This document shows positions 17,390 to 26,336 of a DNA stretch of 64,000 bases, one piece after another. The notes under the pieces are model-generated. The model made no database searches and was not told the origin of the DNA. It worked only from the letters and a program-made list of their open reading frames with translations. This DNA comes from Kaistia adipata DSM 17808 (GTDB lineage: Bacteria; Pseudomonadota; Alphaproteobacteria; Rhizobiales; Kaistiaceae): contig NZ_KE383991.1 of assembly GCF_000423225.1 (NCBI RefSeq), positions 568,217 to 632,216 on the forward strand. Direction: 5' to 3'. Numbering within the stretch: the stretch's first letter is position 1; the number at the start of each line of letters is the position of its first letter. Both the position numbers and the translations under genes were made by a program.

Positions 17390-18493
17390 ATGAAGACGAA
17401 CTGGCTGCGGATTTCGGTATCCGCGCTCGCCATCTGCGCGACCACGGGCGTTGCGCTCGGACAGAACCTCGACGAGCTGATCGCGGCGGCCAAGAAGGAA
17501 GGCCAGCTGACGACGATCGCGCTGCCGCATGACTGGTGCGGCTATGGCGCCGTCATCGAGGGCTTCAAGAACAAGTACGGCATCGCCGTCAACGAGCTGA
17601 ACCCGGACGCCAGCTCCGGCGACGAGATCGAGGCGATCAAGGCGAACAAGGGCAATACCGGCCCGCAGGCCCCCGACGTGATCGACGTCGGCCTGCCCTT
17701 CGGCCCCTCGGCCAAGGCCGAGGGCCTGCTGCAGCCCTACAAGGTCTCGACCTGGGACACGATCCCGGACGCCGCCAAGGACGCTGACGGCTACTGGTAC
17801 GGCGACTATTACGGCGTGATGTCGTTCCTGGTGAACACCGACATCATCAAGACCGTGCCGCAGGACTGGAAGGACCTGCTCTCGGATGAATACGCCAACT
17901 CCGTCGCCCTCGCCGGCGACCCGCGCGTCGCGGCGCAGGCGATCCAGGGCGTCTTCGCCGCCGGCCTGTCCGGCTCGAAGGGCGACATCGCCAAGGCCGG
18001 CGACGAGGGCCTGAAGTTCTTCGCCGAGCTGAACAAGAAGGGCAATTTCGTGCCCGTCATCGGCAAGGCCGCGTCGCTGGCGCAGGGCTCGACGCCGATC
18101 CTGATCGCCTGGGACTACAATTCGCTTGCCTGGCGCGACGTGCTGAAGGGCAACCCGGCCGCCGAGGTCGTGGTGCCGAAGACCGGCGTCGTCGCCGGCG
18201 TCTACGTGCAGGGCATCAGCGCCTACGCCCCGCACCCGAACGCCGCCAAGCTCTGGATGGAGTATCTCTATTCCGACGAGGGCCAGCTCGCCTGGCTCGC
18301 CGGCTACTGCCACCCGATCCGCTTCGACGATCTCGCCAAGAACGGCAAGATCCCGGCCGACCTGCTCGCCAAGCTGCCGCCGGCCGAGGGCTACGCCAAG
18401 GCCGTCTTCCCGACGGTCGAGCAGCAGAACGCCTCCAAGGAAGTGATCGCCAAGCAGTGGGATTCGGTCGTCGGCGCCGACATTCCGAAGTAA
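17390..18493 (+). CDS. ABC transporter substrate-binding protein (FbpA/PotD-like, SBP family 1/6 type)
   Basis: Periplasmic receptor, 367 residues, with a signal peptide at about 1-24 (RISVSALAICATTGVALG, then QNLDEL). The body has the LVxAAKKEGQLTTI-type N-terminus and IDVGLPFGPSAKAEGLL region of binding proteins for iron, polyamines, phosphonates or similar ligands. It leads a four-gene importer with two permeases and one ATPase. A hairpin between it and the first permease gene probably keeps permease levels lower than receptor levels. The ligand is unknown; the sulfatase upstream suggests a desulfated product only by proximity. Confidence 0.9.
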   Translation: MKTNWLRISVSALAICATTGVALGQNLDELIAAAKKEGQLTTIALPHDWCGYGAVIEGFKNKYGIAVNELNPDASSGDEIEAIKANKGNTGPQAPDVIDVGLPFGPSAKAEGLLQPYKVSTWDTIPDAAKDADGYWYGDYYGVMSFLVNTDIIKTVPQDWKDLLSDEYANSVALAGDPRVAAQAIQGVFAAGLSGSKGDIAKAGDEGLKFFAELNKKGNFVPVIGKAASLAQGSTPILIAWDYNSLAWRDVLKGNPAAEVVVPKTGVVAGVYVQGISAYAPHPNAAKLWMEYLYSDEGQLAWLAGYCHPIRFDDLAKNGKIPADLLAKLPPAEGYAKAVFPTVEQQNASKEVIAKQWDSVVGADIPK

Positions 18494-18537
18494 GGCGCTT
18501 CGCCGGACAGGCGGCGCTTCGGCCCGCGCAGAACAAG

Positions 18538-18562
18538 GAGCCCGGCCCCGGCCGGGCTCTTT
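18538..18562 (+). terminator. Hairpin between binding-protein and permease genes (partial terminator)
   Basis: Perfect 9-bp stem GAGCCCGGC / GCCGGGCTC (18538-18546, 18551-18559) with a 4-nt loop and only a short T-run after it. The position, right after the receptor gene inside an importer operon, fits an attenuator that lets part of transcription continue. Confidence 0.65.
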
Positions 18563-18681
18563 CCCGTGATGCAGCCGCCCCGCCCCGGCGGCGACTCTCC
18601 CGTATTATTTAGCCGCCTGCCCTTGCCTCGATCCGGGCGGGCCAGCATCCTCAGTTCCCGAGCAACCGCAGACAGGCCGCC

Positions 18682-19566
18682 ATGGCAGCATCCGCCGCAG
18701 AGTCCGCCCGAGCGAGACCGCGCCCCCTCTCGCTGACCTGGCTCGGCGTCGTGCCCTTCATGCTGTTCGCGCTGATGTTCCTGATCATACCGGCGACGCT
18801 GCTGATGATCGGCGCCTTCCAGGATCCGCAGGGCAATTTCACGCTGCAGAACATCGCCAACCTGAACCAGCCGACGATCATCAAGGCCTATCGCACCTCG
18901 ATCGCGATCAGCGCCGCCTCCGCCTTCGGCGGCGCGCTGATCGGCTTCGGGATCGCCTATGCAGTGGCGCTCGGCCGCGTGCCGCGCTGGATCCGCCCGA
19001 CGATGATGACGTTCTCGGGCGTGGCGTCGAATTTCGCCGGCGTGCCGCTCGCCTTCGCCTTCATGGCGACGCTCGGCCGAACCGGCCTCGTCACGGCGCT
19101 CCTGACCAGCATCTTCGGCTTCAACATCTACCGCTACGGCTTCAACCTGCTGAGCTTCGGCGGCCTGACGCTGACCTATCTCTATTTCCAGATCCCGCTG
19201 ATGATCCTGATCATGACGCCGGCGATCGACGGGCTGAAGCGCGAATGGCGCGAGGCCTCGGCCATCCTCGGCGCCACGACCTGGCAGTACTGGCGCATGG
19301 TCGCCTTCCCGATCCTGTGGCCGAGCCTGCTCGGCGCCTTCCTGCTGCTCTTCGCCAACGCCTTCGGCGCCATCGCCACCGCCTATGCGCTGACCGGCTC
19401 GTCGCTCAACATCATCACCATCCTGCTGTTCGCGCAGATCCGCGGCGACGTTCTGCACGATCCGAACCTCGGCTACGCGCTGGCGCTCGGCATGATCCTG
19501 ATCACCGGACTTTCGAACGGCGCCTATATCTGGCTCCGCTCGCGCAGCGAGAGGTGGATGCGATGA
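18682..19566 (+). CDS. ABC transporter permease (PotB/FbpB-type)
   Basis: 294 residues with about six hydrophobic helices (first FMLFALMFLIIPATLLMIG). The cytoplasmic EAA loop is REWREASAILGATTWQYWRM, which contacts the ATPase. It forms a heterodimer with the next permease, whose ATG overlaps this stop (ATGA). It starts 188 bp after the receptor gene, beyond the intercistronic hairpin. Confidence 0.93.
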   Translation: MAASAAESARARPRPLSLTWLGVVPFMLFALMFLIIPATLLMIGAFQDPQGNFTLQNIANLNQPTIIKAYRTSIAISAASAFGGALIGFGIAYAVALGRVPRWIRPTMMTFSGVASNFAGVPLAFAFMATLGRTGLVTALLTSIFGFNIYRYGFNLLSFGGLTLTYLYFQIPLMILIMTPAIDGLKREWREASAILGATTWQYWRMVAFPILWPSLLGAFLLLFANAFGAIATAYALTGSSLNIITILLFAQIRGDVLHDPNLGYALALGMILITGLSNGAYIWLRSRSERWMR

Positions 19567-20348
19567 AGCGTCCGGTCATCGGCCCCTGGATCACCATCAT
19601 CCTCGGCGCGATCTATTTCCTCGTGCCGCTCGTCGCGACCTTCGAGTTCTCGCTCCGGATGAAGCGCGGCGAATATTCGTTCGAGGCCTACCGCGTCGTC
19701 TTCGGCGACCCGAACTTCCAGGCGAGCTTCACCTATTCGGCGCTGATCGCCGTCGCCGCGATCATCGTCGGCGTGCTGATCGTGGTGCCAACCGCCTATA
19801 TCGTGCAGCTGAAGCTGCCGCGGCTGCGGCCGCTGGTCGAGTTCATCACCCTGCTGCCACTGGTGATCCCGGCCATCGTGCTCGTCTTCGGCTATATCCG
19901 GATGTACAATTCCTCGTCCTGGATCCCGCTCACCAATTCCGCGCGGGGAACGGACTTCCTGCTCACCTGCGCCTATGTCACGCTCGCCCTGCCCTACATG
20001 TACCGGGCGGTCGACACGGGGCTGCGCGCCATCGACATCCGCACGCTGACAGAGGCCGCGCAGAGCCTCGGCAGTTCCTGGCCGCGCATCCTGTTCCAGG
20101 TGATCCTGCCGAACGTGCGCGTCGCGGTGCTCTCCGGTGCGTTCCTTACCTTCGCCATCGTCATCGGCGAGTTCACCATGGCGAGCCTGCTGAACCGGCC
20201 GGCCTTCGGACCCTATCTGCAGCTCGTCGGCGCCAATAGGGCCTATGAGCCGGCGGCGCTCGCCATCATCGCCTTCATCATCACCTGGGCCTGCATGGGC
20301 CTGATCCAGCTCTTCGGCGGCGGCCGCCGCAACGACACCCGCCGTTGA
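19563..20348 (+). CDS. ABC transporter permease (PotC-type)
   Basis: 261 residues from ATG 19563, which overlaps the previous stop by 4 bp; upstream codons in this frame belong to the shadow of the first permease. Several transmembrane helices (for example GPWITIILGAIYFLVPLVAT and LRPLVEFITLLPLVIPAIVL). EAA loop: LTEAAQSLGSSWPRILFQVI. Partner of the permease at 18682. Confidence 0.93.
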   Translation: MKRPVIGPWITIILGAIYFLVPLVATFEFSLRMKRGEYSFEAYRVVFGDPNFQASFTYSALIAVAAIIVGVLIVVPTAYIVQLKLPRLRPLVEFITLLPLVIPAIVLVFGYIRMYNSSSWIPLTNSARGTDFLLTCAYVTLALPYMYRAVDTGLRAIDIRTLTEAAQSLGSSWPRILFQVILPNVRVAVLSGAFLTFAIVIGEFTMASLLNRPAFGPYLQLVGANRAYEPAALAIIAFIITWACMGLIQLFGGGRRNDTRR

Positions 20349-20364
20349 ACCCGGGACCCCGCGC

Positions 20365-21435
20365 ATGGCTTTCCTGACGCTCGAGAAGATCACCAAGACC
20401 TTCGGCAACCAGACGACGATCCACGGCATCGACCTTGCCGTCGAGCGCGGCGAGTTCGTCTCGTTCCTGGGGCCGTCGGGCTGCGGCAAGACGACGACGC
20501 TCAGGATGATCGCCGGCTTCGAGACGCCGACGTCCGGCACGATCAAGATCGACGGCAAGGACGTCACCGACCTCCGCCCGAACCAGCGCAACATCGGCAT
20601 GGTGTTCCAGGCCTATGCGCTGTTCCCGAACATGACGGTCGCCGACAACATCGCCTTCGGCCTCAAGGTGGCGAAGAAGTCCTCGGCCGAGATCGCGGCG
20701 CGGGTGAAGGAGATGCTGGCGCTGATCAAGCTGCCGGATGTCGGCAACCGCTTTCCCTACCAGCTCTCCGGCGGCCAGCAACAGCGCGTGGCGCTCGCCC
20801 GCGCGCTGGCCATCCAGCCGAAGATCCTGCTGCTCGACGAGCCGCTCTCCGCCCTCGACGCCAAGATCCGCATCGCGCTCCGCGACGAGATCCGCGCCGT
20901 GCAGCGCTCGCTCGGCATCACGACCATCTATGTGACGCACGACCAGGAAGAAGCGCTCTCCATGTCGGATCGCATCTGCGTCATGAACGAGGGCCGCATC
21001 GAGCAGCTCGGCACGCCGTTCGAGATCTACAACAACCCGAAGACGCGCTTCGTCGCCACCTTCGTCGGCACGCTCAACGTGCTGAACGGCACGATGGTCG
21101 ACACCGCCACCGGCCGCATCGCCATCGACGGCCAGGAGGTCGTGGCGACGCGCGGCGCCAACGGCGCCTCGACGGGTGACAGCCTCGCCGTGGCGCTCCG
21201 GCCCGAGGCGCTCTCGATCGGCGAGACGGAGCCCGGCCGGAACGGGCTGAAGGGCGTCATCGAGGAGGTGCATTTCCTCGGCCCCGTCGTCCGCATCCGC
21301 GTCCGCTTCGGCGACAACGTCGTCTCGCTCGACACCTTCAACCGCCCGCACAGCGCCCCGCCGGTGCGCGGCGAGCCGGTGAACGTGCATTTCGGTCATG
21401 AGGACCTGCTGGTGCTCGACCGGCCGGCGATCTGA
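20365..21435 (+). CDS. ABC transporter ATP-binding protein (PotA/UgpC-type)
   Basis: 356 residues. Walker A GPSGCGKT at 36-43, signature LSGGQQQ at 134-140, Walker B ILLLDEP at 154-160 and VTHDQEEA with the switch His. A TOBE domain follows at about 280-350 (LAVALRPEALSIG), typical of importers of polyamines, iron or sugars. It lies 16 bp after the second permease gene and closes the operon before a strong bidirectional terminator. Confidence 0.95.
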   Translation: MAFLTLEKITKTFGNQTTIHGIDLAVERGEFVSFLGPSGCGKTTTLRMIAGFETPTSGTIKIDGKDVTDLRPNQRNIGMVFQAYALFPNMTVADNIAFGLKVAKKSSAEIAARVKEMLALIKLPDVGNRFPYQLSGGQQQRVALARALAIQPKILLLDEPLSALDAKIRIALRDEIRAVQRSLGITTIYVTHDQEEALSMSDRICVMNEGRIEQLGTPFEIYNNPKTRFVATFVGTLNVLNGTMVDTATGRIAIDGQEVVATRGANGASTGDSLAVALRPEALSIGETEPGRNGLKGVIEEVHFLGPVVRIRVRFGDNVVSLDTFNRPHSAPPVRGEPVNVHFGHEDLLVLDRPAI

Positions 21436-21520
21436 TCGATCGCGCCTGCGCGCCATGCGCGCGGCCTGTTGCCGCCGCCTCATGCCGATCGCGCGCCGCT
21501 CCGGCCCGACGGTGCGAAAC

Positions 21521-21556
21521 GAAAACGGGCGCCCGAAGGCGCCCGTTTCCCTTTGC
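21521..21556. terminator. Bidirectional Rho-independent terminator
   Basis: A perfect 11-bp stem AAACGGGCGCC / GGCGCCCGTTT (21523-21533, 21538-21548) with loop CGAA. T-rich sequence flanks it in both directions, so it can stop the ABC operon from the left and the aldehyde dehydrogenase operon from the right. Confidence 0.88.
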
Positions 21557-21572
21557 TCGAACCCGAGGCCGA

Positions 21573-23009
21573 TTACGGCAGGGTGTAAGCGGTCTTAACG
21601 GTCGTGAAGAACTCGGCCGCGTACTTGCCCTGCTCGCGCGGGCCGTAGCTCGAACCCTTCCGGCCGCCGAACGGCACGTGATAGTCGACGCCGGCGGTCG
21701 GCAGGTTGACCATGACCATGCCGGCCTCGGAGTGACGCTTGAAGTGCGTCGCATGCTTGAGGCTGGTGGTCACGATGCCGGCGGCGAGGCCGAAGGTCGT
21801 GTCGTTGGCGACGGCGAGCGCCTCCTCGTAGTCCTTGACCTTGATCACGCTGGCGACCGGGCCGAAGACCTCTTCCTTGTTGATGCGCATGTCGGGCGTC
21901 GTGTTGGTGAACAGCGCCGGCTGCAGGAAGAAGCCCGGGTTCTCGCGCTCGATCCGCTCGCCGCCGAAGGCGAGCGTGGCGCCCTCGTCCTTGGCGATCT
22001 GGATGTAGCGCTCGTCCTGGTCGAGCTGGCTCTGGTCGACGACCGGGCCGATATGCGTGCCCTGCTTGACGGCGTCGTCGACGACGAGGTCCTTCATGCG
22101 GGCGGTCAGCGCCTCGACATACTGGTCGTGGATCTTCTCGGTGACGATCAGGCGCGACGAAGCGGTGCAGCGCTGGCCGGTCGAGAAGAAGGCACTGTTG
22201 GCGGTCGACTCGACCGCGACCTTCAGGTCGGCGTCATCGAGCACGATGGTCGGGTTCTTGCCGCCCATCTCGAGCTGGAACTTGCGCATGACGGCGATCG
22301 AGGCCTCGGCGACCTTCTTGCCGGTGCCGACCGAGCCGGTGAACGAGAGCGCGTTGATCTTCGGCGAGTCGAGCATCGCCTGGCCGACGACCGAGCCGCG
22401 GCCCATGACCAGGTTGACGACGCCCTTGGGCAGGCCGTTGCGAACCAGGATGTCGACGATCGTCCAGGCGCAGCCCGGAACCAGGTCGGCCGGCTTCAAA
22501 ACGACGGTGTTGCCATAGGCGATCGCCGGGGCGAGCTTCCAGGCCGGAATGGCGATCGGGAAGTTCCACGGCGTGATCAGGCCGACGACGCCGACCGGCT
22601 CGCGGGTGATCGCGACGTCGATGCCCGGACGCACGCTCGGCAGCAGCTCGCCCGAGAGACGCAGCGTCTCGCCGGCGAAGAAGTGGAAGATCTGCGCGGC
22701 GCGGATGGTCTCGCCGATGCCCTCGGGAAGGGTCTTGCCCTCTTCGCGCGACAGCAGGCGGCCGATCTCATCCTTGCGGGCGAGGATCTCGTCGCCGGTC
22801 GCCTTCAGGATGTCGTGGCGCTGCTGGATGCCCGAGACCGACCAGGTCTTGAACGCGTCGGCAGCGGCGTCGATCGCGGCCTTGGCGTCCTCGACGGTCG
22901 CCTGCGCGAATTCACCGACCACTTCGTTCGTATTGGACGGATTGATGTTGGGGCGCGCGGTGCCGCCGACCCATTCACCACCGATGTAGTTCTTGTGGAG
23001 TGTGCTCAT
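21573..23009 (-). CDS. Aldehyde dehydrogenase, probable 2,5-dioxovalerate (alpha-ketoglutaric semialdehyde) dehydrogenase
   Basis: Oxidises an aldehyde with NAD(P)+, probably 2-oxoglutarate semialdehyde to 2-oxoglutarate. 478 residues. Family residues: TPWNFPIAIPAWK (146-158), general base Glu247 in LEMGGKNP, nucleophile Cys281 in GQRCTASSR, and PFGGRKGSSYGPREQG near the end. I take ATG 23009 (AAGGA 9 bp upstream); the frame is open further upstream but that stretch is not homologous in character. Third gene after the FadR-type regulator and the AraD1 dehydratase, which is the basis for the substrate call. Confidence 0.9.
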   Translation of the reverse strand: MSTLHKNYIGGEWVGGTARPNINPSNTNEVVGEFAQATVEDAKAAIDAAADAFKTWSVSGIQQRHDILKATGDEILARKDEIGRLLSREEGKTLPEGIGETIRAAQIFHFFAGETLRLSGELLPSVRPGIDVAITREPVGVVGLITPWNFPIAIPAWKLAPAIAYGNTVVLKPADLVPGCAWTIVDILVRNGLPKGVVNLVMGRGSVVGQAMLDSPKINALSFTGSVGTGKKVAEASIAVMRKFQLEMGGKNPTIVLDDADLKVAVESTANSAFFSTGQRCTASSRLIVTEKIHDQYVEALTARMKDLVVDDAVKQGTHIGPVVDQSQLDQDERYIQIAKDEGATLAFGGERIERENPGFFLQPALFTNTTPDMRINKEEVFGPVASVIKVKDYEEALAVANDTTFGLAAGIVTTSLKHATHFKRHSEAGMVMVNLPTAGVDYHVPFGGRKGSSYGPREQGKYAAEFFTTVKTAYTLP

Positions 23010-23131
23010 CAGAAAATCCTTGAACGTCGTGGAACGGATATGGCCCCGGCCGGAGCCGGGGAAAGGGGGGCGGGAACCGAGGTTCGGAGAGTCCCGGTCC
23101 TTGTATCCCGCCAGCCCCCCATGGCCAACCC

Positions 23132-24136
23132 TCAAAGCTGGGTGACGGTGACCTTCTCTTCCTTGGCGAAGGCGAGCGGGTTCTGGAGCGGCAGGCCGAA
23201 GGTGTCGGACTGGATCTCGAACACGTCGCCGGCCTCGGTCTTGACACCGAACGCCACGGAGAGCGTCGCCGTGCCATAGGTGTGGACGTGCACCTGGCCC
23301 GGGCGGCGGAAGAAATCATACTTGAAGTGGTGATATTCGAGGTTGGCGAGCGTATGCGACATGTTCGCCTCGCCCGACAGGAACGGCTCGTCGAAGATCA
23401 CCTTGCCGTCGCGGAAGATCTTCGAGCGGCCGCGCACGTCGTCCGGCAGCGCGCCGACGAGCAGCTCCGGGCCGACCGAGCACGGGCGCAGCTTGGAATG
23501 GGCGAGGTAGAGGTAGTTCACCCGCTCCATGATGTGGTCGGAGAACTCGTTCGCCATGGCGAAGCCGATCCGGTACGGGTGGCCGTCGTCGCCGACGATG
23601 TAGATGCCGGCGACTTCCGGCTCCTCGCCGCCGTCCTGGGCGAAGGACGGAGCGGTCAGCGGCTGGCCGGGGCCGACGAGCAGCGCGCCGTCGCCCTTGT
23701 AGAACCACTCCGGCTGCACGCCCTGCTGGCCGGGCGCCGGCTTGCCGTTCTCGAGGCCCATGCGGAACATCTTCATCGAGTCGGTGAGGACTTCGTCCTC
23801 ATCCGGCGTCTTGTGCATGGCGTCGCGGGCCGAGGCCGAGCCGAGATGGGTCAGGCCCGTGCCGGTGATCAGGAGATGCGCCGGATCCTCGTGGTCGATC
23901 GGCGCGAGCACGCAGCCGGAAGCGAGCAGCGCGGCGCGATCGACTTCCTCGGTGGCGCCGACGGAGGCCGCCTCGACGAGGGCCTCGATGCCGCTCTTGG
24001 CGGCGATCGCCGCCTTGGCGAGCTCGTAGACGGTCTTGTAGCCCGGCACGATGTAGGACCGCTCGCCGGTGCCGTTCGACACCGTTGCGACGACGGCGCG
24101 ATCGCCGGCCTCGGTCTTGATCTGCATCAGTCTCAT
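23132..24136 (-). CDS. AraD1/GguC-family protein (fumarylacetoacetate-hydrolase fold), probable 2-keto-3-deoxypentonate dehydratase
   Basis: 334 residues. It resembles the GguC/AraD1 group, which has an FAH-type fold and is linked to L-arabinonate or similar pentonate breakdown. Seen: LLITGTGLTHLGSA near 90, QPEWFYKGDGALLVGPG near 142, AGIYIVGDDGHPYRIGFA and the conserved NEFSDH (metal-binding region), and YHHFKYDFFRRPGQVHVH near 270. With the aldehyde dehydrogenase downstream it would convert 2-keto-3-deoxypentonate to 2-oxoglutarate semialdehyde and then 2-oxoglutarate. RBS GGAGAG lies 7 bp before the ATG. Confidence 0.82.
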   Translation of the reverse strand: MRLMQIKTEAGDRAVVATVSNGTGERSYIVPGYKTVYELAKAAIAAKSGIEALVEAASVGATEEVDRAALLASGCVLAPIDHEDPAHLLITGTGLTHLGSASARDAMHKTPDEDEVLTDSMKMFRMGLENGKPAPGQQGVQPEWFYKGDGALLVGPGQPLTAPSFAQDGGEEPEVAGIYIVGDDGHPYRIGFAMANEFSDHIMERVNYLYLAHSKLRPCSVGPELLVGALPDDVRGRSKIFRDGKVIFDEPFLSGEANMSHTLANLEYHHFKYDFFRRPGQVHVHTYGTATLSVAFGVKTEAGDVFEIQSDTFGLPLQNPLAFAKEEKVTVTQL

Positions 24137-24212
24137 TCGTTTCTCTCCTGTTATGCCGAGCGGCCGTCAGCGGTTCCGCCGCGGCCGATTCTTGTGAAGT
24201 CGATGCGATGAA

Positions 24213-24992
24213 CTAGCTGAGGCTCGTCTCGTCCTCGGCATCGGCGTTGCGGCCGACCCAGATCGAATCGAACACATTGCCCTTGGCGTTGCGCAGCAGC
24301 CGCCGCATGGCGAGGAACGCCTCGTCGGCATTGCGGTCGCGGATCGCCTCGAAGACATCGCGATGCTGCACCACGGCGTCGTCGCCCATGACGGTACGCC
24401 AGCCGAGCGAAAAACTGATGACAAGGCCGGATTCGATCAGGCCGCCGACGGAGCGCAGCATCGGATTGTGCGACGCCTCGAGCACCGTCATGTGGAAGGT
24501 GAGGTCGGCGCGGATCTGGTCGATGCTGCCGCGATCGCGATTCTTGATGCCGTCGAGCGCGCGCCCAAGCTTCTCGATCTCTTCCGGCGTCGCCCGTTCG
24601 GCCGCGCGCGCGGCGGCGGCCGGCTCGATGATCTCGCGCATCTCGAACAGGGAATGGATGAACTCGTCGCTCGGCCGCTGGTCGATCTGCCAGCTGAGCA
24701 CGTCGGGATCGAGCATGTTCCAGTCGACGCGCGGGCGAACCTTGGTGCCGATCTTGGGGCGCGACACGGTGAGCCCCTTGGCGGCCAGCAGGCGGACCGC
24801 CTCGCGCACCGCCGTGCGGGAGACGCGGAACTCTTCCTGCACCATCGGCTCGGTCGGCAGCGTATCGCCGGGATTGTAGACGCCGGAAACGATGCGGCGG
24901 CCGAGCTCCGCCGCCACCTGTTCCGACAGGCTGCCGGAGCGCTCCCTGCCGGGAACCCGCAGCGATCGCGTCTTGTCCTGGGTAGCGCGCAT
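24213..24992 (-). CDS. GntR-family transcriptional regulator, FadR (FCD) subfamily
   Basis: 259 residues from ATG 24992, chosen because GGAAGGGGG precedes it and the longer frame upstream has no motif. Winged HTH at about 20-85 (LPTEPMVQEEFRVSRTAVRE), then an all-helical FCD ligand-binding domain with the metal-ligand histidines visible in ADLTFHMTVLEASHNP and VVQHRDVF. It heads the operon with the AraD1 dehydratase 76 bp downstream, so it probably represses that operon until a pentonate intermediate binds. A near-palindromic ATCATAGGAT at 25071-25080 is a possible operator. Confidence 0.92.
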   Translation of the reverse strand: MRATQDKTRSLRVPGRERSGSLSEQVAAELGRRIVSGVYNPGDTLPTEPMVQEEFRVSRTAVREAVRLLAAKGLTVSRPKIGTKVRPRVDWNMLDPDVLSWQIDQRPSDEFIHSLFEMREIIEPAAAARAAERATPEEIEKLGRALDGIKNRDRGSIDQIRADLTFHMTVLEASHNPMLRSVGGLIESGLVISFSLGWRTVMGDDAVVQHRDVFEAIRDRNADEAFLAMRRLLRNAKGNVFDSIWVGRNADAEDETSLS

Positions 24993-25177
24993 CCGCCGGG
25001 AGCCCCCTTCCGCGATCTGGTCCGGAAACGAAAAGCGGCATGTCGAAAGGCAGGCCGCCGAACTGCCGTTATCATAGGATGTTTGCTTCGGCGAGGCTAC
25101 CACCCCGCCGGGGAACAACTGCTTCTCCGTTTCGCGGTGGGTCGGCCGCCATCGCGGGCGGCCGGCCCGTCCGGAAC

Positions 25178-25888
25178 CTAGCGGGCGCGCTGGTTGAAGA
25201 GGACCTTCTGTGCTTCCTGATCGTCGGCCAGGCTGACCGGCGCGACCGGCGCCTTGACCGCCATGCCGCGCGCCACGGCCGGGCGCGCATTCATCCGATC
25301 GATCCAGCGCTTCACGTTCGGGAACTCGGACGTGTCGAAACGCTGGCTCTCCCAGCCTGCGGCCCAGCCGAAGATCGCCATGTCGGCGATCGAATACTCG
25401 CCGGCGACGAAGTCCCGGTCGGCGAGACGACGATCCAGCACGCCATAGAGGCGGTGCGTCTCGTCCTGGTAGCGCTTGGTGGCGTAGGGAATGCGCTCCG
25501 GCGCATATTCGGAGAAGTGGTTGCGCTGGCCGAGCATGGGGCCGAAGCCGCCCATCTGCCACATCAGCCATTCCTCGACCTCGACGCGGGCGCGCTCGTC
25601 GCCGGTCGGGTAGAACTTGCCGAACTTGCGGCCGAGATAGAGCAGGATGGCGCCGGATTCGAACACCGAGATCGGCTTGCCGCCCGGCCCTTCCGGATCG
25701 AGGATCGCCGGCATCTTGTTGTTCGGCGAGATCGCGAGGAACTCCGGCTTGAACTGGTCGCCCTTGCCGATGTTGACGAAGTGGAGCGCGTAGGGAACGC
25801 CCAGCTCCTCCAGCATGATGCTGATCTTCTTGCCGTTCGGGGTCGGCCAGTAATGCAGCTCGATCGGCTGCGTCTGCGTCACGGTCAT
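25178..25888 (-). CDS. Glutathione S-transferase family protein (YfcG/YghU disulfide-bond oxidoreductase type)
   Basis: 236 residues from ATG 25888 (AAAGG about 8 bp upstream). N-terminal thioredoxin-like domain at about 8-95, with the Nu-class pattern HYWPTPNGKKISIMLEELG and VFESGAILLYLGRKFG (the ESGAI glutathione-binding turn). The C-terminal helical domain carries VAGEYSIADMAIFGW, the N-capping box. Nu-class enzymes reduce disulfides or peroxides with two glutathiones. It may be its own transcription unit upstream of the GntR gene. Confidence 0.92.
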   Translation of the reverse strand: MTVTQTQPIELHYWPTPNGKKISIMLEELGVPYALHFVNIGKGDQFKPEFLAISPNNKMPAILDPEGPGGKPISVFESGAILLYLGRKFGKFYPTGDERARVEVEEWLMWQMGGFGPMLGQRNHFSEYAPERIPYATKRYQDETHRLYGVLDRRLADRDFVAGEYSIADMAIFGWAAGWESQRFDTSEFPNVKRWIDRMNARPAVARGMAVKAPVAPVSLADDQEAQKVLFNQRAR

Positions 25889-26046
25889 GGGAAACCTTTG
25901 GCTTTGGCTGGGACTGGATCGGTCACCGATCGGCGAGCGATGGGAAGTCTCCCATATTTGGGTTTGCCACGCCGACAAGGCAAGGCTTCCATACCAAGGC
26001 CGCTGGGCGGCACCTCCAGCCAGGCCCGCCGGACGCCGAATGCCCC

Positions 26047-26265
26047 CTATCGGGGCGTCGGCGCCCCGGTATCGCGGACGTCGAGATGCTCGACCGTCAG
26101 CGTCCCGACGCTGAGCCTGTCGATCCGGGCTTCCAGGATGCGCAGGCGGCCGATCGCCATGGCGCCAAAGGCGATCGCGCCAATCGCCGCCGCGCCGATC
26201 GCGAGCGCCCCCAGCGCGGATGCCCCGGTAGCGCTCGCCTGTGTCTTCCGCACAATCTTCGTCAT
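26047..26265 (-). CDS. Small Ala/Gly/Ile-rich repeat protein, function unknown
   Basis: 72 residues from ATG 26265 (GAGAGGGCGACC upstream). The middle is a run of five-residue-like units, ALGALAIGAAAIGAIAFGAM, ending in IGRLRI; the C-terminal third is a charged segment ARIDRLSVGTLTVEHLDVRD. The repeat pattern could be a membrane hairpin or a stacked repeat coil. I recognise the type from related genomes but know of no function. It lies 71 bp beyond gatB's stop on the same strand, so it may be cotranscribed with gatB. Confidence 0.7.
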   Translation of the reverse strand: MTKIVRKTQASATGASALGALAIGAAAIGAIAFGAMAIGRLRILEARIDRLSVGTLTVEHLDVRDTGAPTPR

Positions 26266-26336
26266 GGTCGCCCTCTCGACAGCTGTCGGAAGGGCGACCA
26301 TAGCGCGAAATCGTACCGGTCCGCGGATATCCCGCC

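Noticed and set aside
15291-18493. Sulfatase and binding protein as one operon for sulfate-ester uptake of the AtsRBC kind
   Set aside because: The gap is 410 bp and the importer is of the iron/polyamine type rather than the sulfonate type; only a loose association is claimed.
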